Part shown: positions 56,096 to 64,000 of the stretch, piece by piece
Layout: each line of letters opens with the position of its first letter
Numbering within the stretch: the stretch's first letter is position 1
Assembly (NCBI GenBank): GCA_903632075.3
Contig: CAHIKZ030002084.1
Location: 260,001-324,000 of the forward strand
Source: Acanthosepion pharaonis
Taxonomy: Eukaryota; Mollusca; Cephalopoda; Sepiida; Sepiidae
Reading direction: 5' to 3'
Length of the DNA stretch: 64,000 nucleotides
The notes under the pieces: generated by a model
Database searches by the model: none
Told to the model about the DNA's origin: nothing
What the model saw: the letters and a program-made list of their open reading frames with translations, nothing else
Program-made: the position numbers and the translations under genes

Positions 56096-57000
56096 CCTTG
56101 ATGCGTATTATTACTGTTCTTGTTTTCCCAATTTATTTTGAGATAGGGATAAAATTCTCTGGCGAAGATAGTTTAACTTTCAGTAGTATCACAAAATTTT
56201 AGATTTCAGCATAAACCCCGACTCAGAAACCATATGAATATTGTGGAATTTTATTCTCTTTAAGCTATACAGACGTTTTGTTTTTACTATAGAAAATAAG
56301 AAATTAATCTTGAACCGTTGAGTCGTCTGATACACAGAGATTATGAAGAAGGCAAGATACTTTCAAGATTGCAATGAAATTGTAATTTATTTTGAGAGAA
56401 TTTAATTAAATTCTTGATATCCGTAATCCAAGAAAAGATATTAGATAGTTTTTTTCCTGATTACAAGAAGTAATGGATGACTAATGTTTAAAATCAATTT
56501 CAGTATTTTCTTACGCTGTACCAAAGTGATCAGGATTCCAACCTTAAGACTCAGATTCGAATATCATTATCGTTGATTTGTCATTGAAGTAACCTTAACA
56601 ATACACGTCTGATGAAAACATCCTGGCCTGCGGTACCGTTAGCAAGGTCCTGAAAACCATACCAAGGTTTTCAGCGTTCAGTTACTAATCAGGCCAGATA
56701 ATGCGCTTTCTCCCAGAAACAATTGCAAAGACGTGGTCGACATAGTTGTGTTATGTGATTTCTGGGATATATAATGAGGCAAGGCTTTTGAAAATTTGAC
56801 TCTCGCAGGATAGATTGAAGGTAAAAGTGAAGGCTGGGGAAGGAACTACCTCAACTCTATCCGACAGTTAATGTAATTGGATGGCTAACGGGGAGTAGTG
56901 GGTACAACGAAAAGGAAAATGTGGAGAGTAATGATAAACCACGTGCCGAAGAGAAATATCGCATAAAAGAAAATCAGTTAATATGCTCAATCCTTTTTTA
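56096..57000. other. Unannotated stretch
   Basis: No gene or element recognised. A purine-rich GAAGGCTGGGGAAGGAAC region near 56.83 kb has no identified role. Confidence 0.5.
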
Positions 57001-57002
57001 TT

Positions 57003-57405
57003 ATTTTGATTTGGTTTGGTTTGTTTTACGGCTTATCAACCCCAATAGCTTATTTAATGCCGACAAAATTTTTATTGCTGTTATTATTTGTTTTCAAAAA
57101 TATATTGTTGGTAATATTTTTTCATTAACATATACCTGGTAATATTTTTTTTCAAAAAATTATGTATTGCTGATAAATATTTTTCCCAAAAACGTATTGC
57201 TGCTATTAAAACCTATTTTTATATTTTCATGATGCTTTAACCCTTTTTTTGTGGGGGGTAACTATTTGCCCATGGATGGGACACTGACAGATATTACCAT
57301 CTTGGATCAATGTCGACCTGAGAACACCAGCCAATAAGAGGACGTTCCATGCTGCTCAGAACCTCCTAATCAAAGGCCTTTCTGTCGGATGTATTTCCGT
57401 GTTTT
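57003..57405 (+). mobile_element. Family B element, near complete
   Basis: The head TTTGTTTTACGGCTTATCAA, CCCCAATAGCTTATTTAATG, CCGACAAAATTTTTATTGCT is followed by about four 30-37-bp units (TTTTCAAAAATATATTGTTG, GTAATATTTT type) and the tail CAGCCAATAAGAGGACGTTC, CAGAACCTCCTAATCAAAGG, CCTTTCTGTCGGATG. It gives the clearest view of the family's order. Confidence 0.75.
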
Positions 57406-57551
57406 CCATAACAGGAATATATCAATATTTCGAAATGAAACAATTCTAAATTTCTTTTTTAATCTGTTTTTATTATATATAAGTTGATGACGACTTCGGC
57501 TAACAAAATACGCAGATCAGGTGACCGTCGTTGTTTGTTTATTTTTTTGTT

Positions 57552-57606
57552 TTCTTCTTCTTCTTCTTCTTCTTCTTCTTCTTCTTCTTCTTCTTCTTCT
57601 TCTTCT
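57552..57606. repeat. (TTC)n / (GAA)n microsatellite, LINE tail
   Basis: Eighteen uninterrupted TTC units (GAA on the LINE strand). Frames through it encode poly-Ser, poly-Phe or poly-Glu and are not genes. Confidence 0.95.
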
Positions 57607-57797
57607 GTTTGCCGTGTCCCTTCAAGACTTCGACGATCATTGCTGTCCATAATTTCTTGTCCTTTGTAGCTCTTCATAATTTTTGTCTTTTTGTCATCTC
57701 TTCGAAACCTTCTCTACCATCTATTCTCTCAATCTAACCAGTTAGGTTGTGCGTTGTTTTCCTCTTACTTGCCTTCAATCTGTCCTGTGAGTATCAA

Positions 57798-57870
57798 ATT
57801 TTCCACGCCCAGCAAATAAGAGGAGGTACCATTCTCAAAACCTCCTGATCAAAGGCCTTTCTGCAACAGA
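57798..57870 (+). mobile_element. Family B tail fragment inside the LINE
   Basis: CACGCCCAGCAAATAAGAGG, AGGTACCATTCTCAAAACCT, CCTGATCAAAGGCCTTTCTG matches the B tail at 57322-57390. It separates LIINIK from LILTGQ in the host LINE. Confidence 0.7.
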
Positions 57871-58010
57871 AATTTAAACCCTCTCTACTTGATGTTAATT
57901 ATAAGTGTTCTTTTTGTTGCCAACGTCGATACAACTTCATCGTTGCTTATATGTTCGGTCCATGGTATGCTTAGCAGACGTTCACGATTCCGGAAAGCCG
58001 GTGTTGATTA

Positions 58011-58299
58011 TGATAAATATATACGAGTGACGACATTCATAACAATTTATGCAGGGCCTACAAATGGTCGGTAGAAAACTGCTAAGAGTTAATTTATTTA
58101 AAAATGTCACGTAATAATGTTATATTTTAATATTGAGAAGATGCTGCGTTAAAGTATTTTAATGAATGGGAGTGAAAGTAAAATTTTGTCAATTATGTTA
58201 AAAATTTATTGACTATATTATTAAAATTTATTGACTGTATTTATTGACAAAAACATTTAAAATATTGTTAATTTTGTAAAAAAATGTTATTAATTAAAA
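58011..58299. other. AT-rich stretch, no gene
   Basis: Short near-repeats of AAAATTTATTGACTATATTA at 58190-58250. Nothing else seen. Confidence 0.45.
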
Positions 58300-58585
58300 G
58301 TAAGGGATAGCGGATCGGATTGAGGAATCGGAGATCCGAGTTCGAATTCCAGTCGAATCCATTACATTCACTTCCGTGCTAATACCCTTGGGAAAGGTGT
58401 GAATCTTCTTCTTCTCCTCTCCAGCTATGGGTAAATAGTAGGGCACACTGGGTTCTATAACCTTGGATGGCAACTGGTCTACCGCAGAAAGAAATGGCAA
58501 CATACTGTTGGAAAACATCTGTCTCGCCAGTCATGTATCGAAAGGTACATGATCGCCTAAGTGTGAATCACGAATGGCACATAAC
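58300..58585 (+). mobile_element. SINE, most complete copy of its family
   Basis: A tRNA-like head GATAGCGGATCGGATTGAGG, ATCGGAGATCCGAGTTCGAA (B-box-like GAGTTCGAATTCC), body CATTACATTCACTTCCGTGC, TAATACCCTTGGGAAAGGTG, GCTATGGGTAAATAGTAGGG, CTTGGATGGCAACTGGTCTA, and tail CGCCAGTCATGTATCGAAAG, GTACATGATCGCCTAAGTGT. Copies or pieces are at 7.3, 8.2, 25.7, 46.1 and 49.2 kb. No functional tRNA cloverleaf. Confidence 0.82.
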
Positions 58586-58831
58586 TCTCTGAACGTTTAC
58601 TTTATAAAGTTAAAACATTTTATCACACTTCAATTTAACCTTTAAAGTATGCGGTTGAAAAGAAAACCCTGCCATGTTTATTATATGATCCCCTATGAGG
58701 ATACATTTTCAACAACGAAAATAATCATTAATACTTTTATCTCCTGTTTTCTTCTTTCTTTACAGATTACTTAATATTAGAGAGGGTAGATTTTGTATTG
58801 ATTTTACCCTTTCAAAAATAATTTATTTCAG
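58586..58831. other. Possible intron sequence upstream of exon-like segment
   Basis: AT-rich, ending in a run AATAATTTATTTCAG (58817-58831) that fits a splice acceptor. Confidence 0.3.
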
Positions 58832-59106
58832 ATCTATATCGAATACTGTATCGAACAAAAAGATCAAGAGGAACTTTTCAGCAGCGGAAAGTGCAAGGAA
58901 AATTTATTCTGCCTAAAGATATGAAACATTAAGTGTCCGGGTATGCCAACAATGGATTTACTAGTCAGGAAACCTCTCTCTGGAACTCTGGACGAGGAAA
59001 TTCTGTCAATATTGATCTTCTAGAAGCCATTAAGCAAACAGAGAAATTAGTAAAACAGGTGAAAAGAATGAAAACAATTTCAGGAAAAGCTCCCATCGTT
59101 GCTTAA
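58832..59106 (+). pseudogene. Exon-like segment with one internal stop
   Basis: After the AG at 58830-58831 one frame reads RILYRTKRSRGTFQQRKVQG, KFILPKDMKH, a single stop (TAA 58930-58932), then VSGYANNGFTSQETSLWNSG, RGNSVNIDLLEAIKQTEKLV and KQVKRMKTISGKAPIVA ending in TAA at 59104. The composition and the amphipathic C-terminal helix look like a real protein end. I cannot name it. It may be a host gene's last exon, a pseudogene of one, or a shifted-frame artefact. Confidence 0.4.
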
Positions 59107-59995
59107 TAGTAAAAGCTGGTTGTTCTTCGAAGATAATGTGTGACTACTTATTGCCCAAGACAGACGACACTTTTTATAGTACTAAATATGTCAGTTTTGG
59201 CTCATCCTTCTTTAGTCTCTTGTTTCTACTCCATCTTATTTTCTGGTTACGGCGTTATTTGTAGAGGGGAAAAAAGTATATTAATTGTGAAGACTTAAAA
59301 ACGGATCAAGAGTTTGACATGTTGACCGAATTATCAATAATTATGTAAACTATTATCTTGATTAATTATATCACTTCAGACAGAAGAAACAGTTATTTTT
59401 TTTCCAGAAATAATGCGACAGGAATTTGCATGAAAAATAGATAAAACGTTTCTCATATTAGATGCTTTTATATTGAGAAAACAATATTGTTAATCGTCTG
59501 AACGAATGCGAGTCAAAGTGCTATTTGGAAATTTAAAAGATTTTATCAAATTTCACTTTCGCTAAGAAATTAATTATTCGACCAGTAGAACAAATTCATT
59601 GTAAATCAATATAGTTTTCAATTCGCAACGAATAATACGGATTTTACAGAACTGAATGGGTTTTAAACTGACCAGTGGAAGCAATAATCAATATCGTCAA
59701 TAATTATTAATAATACGCAGGTTCTTTTAATTTGGATATACCTCGATAGGGCTAGATTGAAGTAGACGAGCTTGATGACAATATTTCAGTATATTTTTTT
59801 TAGCAAATATTTTATTAAGTTCAGAATGGGTATTTTTGCAATAAAACATAATATACAAGAAAAAAAAAAAAAACAAAATTAACTATAACTAAATATTATA
59901 ACAGTGTTGAAATGTTTGTATAATCAACACAATGTTTCCAGCGCACGCCTTCTTTTTTATTCTTTTTTGTTCTACAGAAAGGTTAACGCTTTGCA
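59107..59995. other. Unannotated stretch
   Basis: AT-rich. A poly(A) run at 59857-59872. No gene or repeat end recognised. Confidence 0.5.
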
Positions 59996-59999
59996 AGGC

Positions 60000-60485
60000 T
60001 CGGGGGTAACTCGAGGTAGAGGGTTACGTTAGGAAGTAATTTGTGGGAATTTTAGTGGAAGATAACGGTTAACTCTAACCTTGAACAGGTTAAGATTGTA
60101 CTGTTGTCAATCGGTTCCACGGGATAGTTGTTCGCGGAAAAGAACTGTCAGAGAGGAACTTACTTCTCAACAATGGAATACGTAGGGAATGTGGGCGGTT
60201 TGCTACTATGTAAGACGCATGGTGTGTTCTTGCCGTGAAGGTTTGACTTGGATGGATCAGGAAATGAAGTCCGTCCGAGCGATTTCAGCGGAAGTAGCGG
60301 TAGAGCAGCAAGATACTTGCCACATCCGGTCTGTGGGAGAGATGTTAAAGGATGGAAAATAATTCGTCCCCTACAAGGGCTCGGAGATGTTTTTGAACTC
60401 TATCAACGCAAAAGATTGAAGTCTGAGTAGCTCCGGTATAAATATGAAAACAGTACTCCATTTTTGGCCTGATCTGTGTCTTGCA
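60000..60485 (-). pseudogene. CR1/Jockey-like LINE, 3' fragment
   Basis: The minus strand reads TQIRPKMEYCFHIYTGATQT (60480-60420), CVDRVQKHLRALVGDELFSI, LSHRPDVASILLLYRYFR, QTFTARTHHASYI, HSLRIPLLRSKFLSDSSFPR and closing residues to about 60040. The frame is almost continuous. It is a different subfamily from the 40.2-kb copy and closer to the 43.8- and 51.5-kb fragments. Confidence 0.85.
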
Positions 60486-60820
60486 ACTGGAAGAATTTAG
60501 AGAACGCTATTTTCATACTGTTAAAATTAAAATCCTAGAGAGTTCCGCCATTGAATATTACCCAAATATTAATTTTCCCCCGGGCCTTTTCCCTAATTCA
60601 CCTTTCTTAACAGAAATACTACTCTACCAAAAAAACGTACACAACAATATCATGATATTCAAAAGAAAATCGTTGAACCCGTCAACACAACTATAACAAC
60701 AATATCTCCACACGTGACAGTAATTGACGTAAATAGCGTTATCTAAATTCTTCCAGTTGTTAAGGACATTTTGTTTTTGTTATTATTAGTTACTTTGTTT
60801 AAATAAATTCATTTCATTTT
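60486..60820. other. Unannotated stretch
   Basis: No gene recognised. A 71-codon frame at 60481-60696 lacks known motifs. Confidence 0.45.
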
Positions 60821-60824
60821 TTTG

Positions 60825-60862
60825 CCTTGAGAAAGTCCACATCGGACGAAACGCGTCGGCAA
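60825..60862 (+). ncRNA. Hammerhead-like motif upstream of the Penelope-like element
   Basis: CTTGAGAAA, a perfect GTCC/GGAC stem II and CGAAACGCGTC follow in hammerhead order. The first block departs from CUGANGA by an extra U and A, so the core is imperfect. GCGTC could form stem III and the GTC triplet. Its position, about 700 bp upstream of the Penelope-like coding region, fits the leader of that element. Confidence 0.45.
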
Positions 60863-60929
60863 CTATTAAAGTTATTCTGTTGTCATTTACATTTATAAAT
60901 ATTGTCTTTTCTACAGGTTAACTCTGAGA

Positions 60930-60934
<5 letters not shown>

Positions 60935-61011
<77 letters not shown>
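60935..61011. repeat. (TA)n microsatellite
   Basis: About 38 pure TA units followed by a short TG run. Confidence 0.97.
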
Positions 61012-61014
<3 letters not shown>

Positions 61015-61549
61015 TGTGTGTGTGTGATTTTGTGCGTATGTTATAAGGATTAACATTTCGCTACTTTACATGTGTATTGCAAAATGTTAACGTTAAGATT
61101 AAGATGGACAATTTCCAACATTAAAACCTTTTTCGCAGAATAATCTTGACATATTTTGTCGTATATATCAAAATATTCAAAATGCAAGAAGACGAGTGAA
61201 AATCGTGGAATATTTGGGAAAGAAAAACAACCTGGCGTAAAACATTACCAAATAAGGAAAATTAGATAACGAGACAAAACAACAACAAAAAATAACATCA
61301 GAAAAACTTACAATAAATCACGATGCTCCCCAAAGAGCAACTTCACGGGACACCACCAAATACAGAGAAAACAACATAACAGAGTTAAGAGCCCAAATAC
61401 ATGCCATCTCATACAAACATAGACATACAACAAGGGCAATTACCAAAATACACTTAACAACACACAAACCTTTACACCATATTTTTATAGCATAACACAG
61501 GCAGACATAGGACAAACACATTACCAAAACTAGCACTTATAGATACCAC

Positions 61550-63990
61550 ATTACACAACAAAACAACCCCAACAACCACTACCATATCAAGAAATATACT
61601 CAAAAATGCCCACAAATCTTTACTGAACCCCATCCAGAAACAACAAATCTAGAAACATCGGGAACATCCTTTATAATAAAGAGAAACACACTTATACAAA
61701 AGAATCTGAAGACCAAGAGAAATTCTCACTATCTAGCAAAGCCAAAACAGGCAGAGATAAGTTATGTCTTAGAAAAGCCGGAATGTGTGGAAAGAAACAA
61801 TCATCATCTTTAGAAAACACCAGTTCGAACAAAAGCCCAATTTAGATGATACAAAATCAAAAATAATAAACCTATGCACTTAGAAAGGCCGTAAAATTAG
61901 GTCTAAATTTCAGCTCTGTCCTGAAAAGGAATATAACAGACCTAAAAAAAGATCTTAGCGAATTTGAAAGCAAATTCAGACAAAGAGAAACATTTAATAA
62001 TAACAAAATCATTACAGATGAATCATTAGTAAAAAAATAAATCCAAATTATTCCCAAACAAAAATATAATAAAAATTAACTATATATATATTTTTGAAAC
62101 ACTCTGTAACCTCAACCTACAAGAAAGATCAAAATCCTTCAATAACTCCACGTACAGACAAAGACTAGCCTTAAATAACATCCAGAAAAATAACAACATA
62201 GTTATAAAAGAAACAGACAATGCCAGAGCTATACTCATCAGTAACAAAATATATTATTAAACAAAAATTCTAGAGGCACTAGGTGAAAAGAACGACTATA
62301 AATTTATCGACACCAACATAGAAAAATATTATATCAAAAATTGCAAAACTCTGCACGACACATAAGTTATTAGCAAAAAAGAAAAGGAATTCCTAATAAA
62401 CTTCGTTCCAAAAACGAGCAATTCTTAAAGCCTACCTGAAATTCTCAAATCGATTGAAATAAAAGCAGCTATCCAGACACAAGAATCTGAATGTATCCAA
62501 AACCCCAGTGACTTTACGTTCAAACACACAGTAGCAGGACCAGCTTGTCCAACTAGCAGACTCAGTAATATAATAGACACCATACTATAAGCATTTACTA
62601 AATAGAGTGATATCAGAGACGATATCCACTTCCTTAGCTCCATACTAGAAAAGTAGAACCAGGAACACTCATGGTAACGTTTGACATTAGTAGCCTATAT
62701 AGCAACATACAGCATGAATTAAATAGACAGGCAATCTCGTTCTGGATTGAAAAACATCCAGAAACACGACATCCCAAATTCACTAAGAAATTCATTATCG
62801 ATAGTATAGACTTAATCTTGAACAACAACAATTTTGAATTGGGCGACAAAATCTATATTCAAACCCTGGGTAGCGCGATGGGAACAATAATGGCACCAGC
62901 ATATGCCACCTCAACCGTAGAAAAAAACCTCTATGAAAAGATAGAACAAATATATGGAGAAAATATAAAAAAAAAACCTTCACTAAATCTTGGACGAGAT
63001 ACTTAGATAATTGCTTCATCCTTTGGAAATCCTCATGAGGGATATTAGCCAATTACACAATCTTCTCCCAAACATACATCCTAAGATTAAATTCACACAG
63101 GAACATAATTCTAACGAACTGTCATTCTTAGATATACTCATCAGAAATAGAAATAACGATATTATCACAGATATCAACCACAAACCTAGAGACACCCAAC
63201 AATATCCCCATTTCAAAGGCCATCACTCAAAAAGCTGTCTAAAATCCATCCCCTATTCCCTAGCCCGTAGGATTTGCACTATAGTGACCGACAAATACCT
63301 TTGAAACTCCCGCCTAGAAAAAAAAACTACGAAAAACTCTCATAAACAAGATTACCCCACACCATTAATAAAGGTTTTTGACTGGCAGAAAAAATGTCTT
63401 TAGATCAACTATGAAATACAGAGAAAGGCAACAACAAGAAAACACTAGAATACGTCTCAAAATACTAACAGATCATTCTAGAACGATTTACAGAAATTCC
63501 ACAAAATCTAGTCCTACTTGAAAAAAGAATGATAAAATGAAAAATATACTAAAAATAACCAAAATAATTAAAAGGAAACGCCAATCAAAAAACGTAAAAC
63601 ACGTAAAAATCTCATCCACATTTAATCAACACACAATACAGGGAGTCATAAAATGCAACAAGAACAGTTGTGGTGTTTGTGATATCATTATAAAAGGAAA
63701 CTTCTTCATTTTCGAAAAGGAAAAAAAACGTAAGCTGCAACTAAAAAAAATGTGATTTATGCACTCAAGTGCAGTCCTATATAGGTATCAGCGAAGCACT
63801 AAACAGCAAAGTTTCCCTTCACAAAGACAACATTAAATTAACAAAGTGAAAAATCTTTGCATAACAACACATGTACAAATTTAATCAAAGTAAATTTAAA
63901 ATTATGCCAAGACATGAAGAAGACAATTACTCTTACCTACAAATAAAAAAAAACTTATAGACAAATTTAGACCAGCACTAAACAAATCAC
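61550..63990 (+). pseudogene. Penelope-like element: reverse transcriptase and GIY-YIG, nearly full length
   Basis: Domains can be read through in order despite stops and frame changes. N-terminal region: LGLNFSSVLKRNITDLKKDL (61890-61950), NIVIKETDNARAILISNKIY (62195-62255) and VAGPACPTSRLSNIIDTIL (62529-62587). Reverse transcriptase: TFDISSLYSNIQHEL (motif A, intact Asp, from about 62674), GSAMGTIMAPAYA (62871-62909), RYLDNCFILWK (62997-63029; normally YxDD, here D-N at 63006-63011), ELSFLDILI (63118-63144), PYSLARRICTIV (63250-63285). Linker: NKNSCGVCDIIIKG. GIY-YIG: CDLCTQVQSYIGIS (63752-63793), FKIMPRHEED (63895-63925), LIDKFRPALNK at the end. Such elements insert by target-primed reverse transcription. 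Confidence 0.9.
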
Positions 63991-64000
63991 ACACACACAC

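Larger units (their letters stand above)
57480..58010 (-). pseudogene. RTE-like LINE 3' end with (GAA)n tail
   Basis: The minus strand reads FRNRERLLSIPWTEHISNDE (58000-57940), VVSTLATKRTLIINIK, then after an insertion LILTGQIEGK and SLEGTRQTEEE running into the (GAA)n tract. The last coding residues correspond to LRPEGSRHIKEKE of the LINE at 11.4 kb. A microsatellite tail in place of poly(A) is known for RTE-type LINEs. Confidence 0.75.

Noticed and set aside
57484..57737. Poly-Ser, poly-Phe and poly-Glu frames
   Set aside because: All arise from the (TTC)n/(GAA)n tract at the LINE 3' end.

Overview
This is a repeat-dense, AT-rich stretch of an animal nuclear genome with no intact protein-coding gene that I can recognise. 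Almost everything that can be named is a decayed mobile element: CR1/Jockey-like and RTE-like LINEs, Penelope-like elements (PLEs) with GIY-YIG endonuclease, Tc1/mariner and other terminal-inverted-repeat (TIR) DNA transposons, a Copia-type gag remnant, tRNA- and 5S-rRNA-derived sequences, plus dozens of long (TA)n, (TG)n and other microsatellites. The mix, the low GC and the very long (TA)n tracts suggest a lophotrochozoan, probably a mollusc and possibly a cephalopod. That assignment is inference; no host gene fixes it.

Layout. 0-2 kb: 3' end of a CR1-like LINE on the minus strand, then a tandem pair of GC-rich multi-hairpin repeats. 2-7.3 kb: mostly microsatellites. 7.4-12.1 kb: a CCAAT/TATA promoter-like segment with a broken Copia gag, two SINE pieces, then a frame-broken LINE (endonuclease and reverse transcriptase) followed by the tail of a second, RTE-like LINE. 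12-24.8 kb: very AT-rich, with two minus-strand copies of a GIY-YIG retroelement, a foldback palindrome, a small PLE reverse-transcriptase scrap, one unexplained 94-codon reading frame and a complete but dead Tc1-type transposon (19.9-21.56 kb). 25.6-33.4 kb: SINEs and LINE 3' ends, including two copies of a tRNA-headed SINE that ends in a hammerhead-ribozyme-like motif. 34-41 kb: microsatellites, orphan reading frames, a third GIY-YIG retroelement copy and a LINE 3' end with poly(A). 41-48.4 kb: minisatellites (35 bp; 16 bp inside a 207-bp higher-order unit), a second pair of GC-rich multi-hairpin repeats and a TIR element. 47.9-58.6 kb: RTE-like and CR1-like LINE ends, 5S-rRNA-like pseudogenes, a mariner deletion derivative, a 114-bp tandem array and many copies of one dispersed family (called family B here). 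58.6-64 kb: a possible exon, a LINE end, and a nearly full-length degraded PLE (reverse transcriptase plus GIY-YIG) running to the right edge.

The observations I would follow up first are: (1) three GIY-YIG retroelement copies that share one 3' end but have three different 5' truncations, every end abutting a (TA)n tract; (2) a tRNA-headed SINE carrying a hammerhead-like core in which all conserved positions and both long stems can be traced in one copy; (3) the GC-rich repeats found as dimers at 1.4-1.8 kb and 44.1-44.55 kb, whose successive hairpins are kept while their sequence changes; (4) family B, which has variable internal tandem repeats and sits inside a minisatellite at 42 kb.
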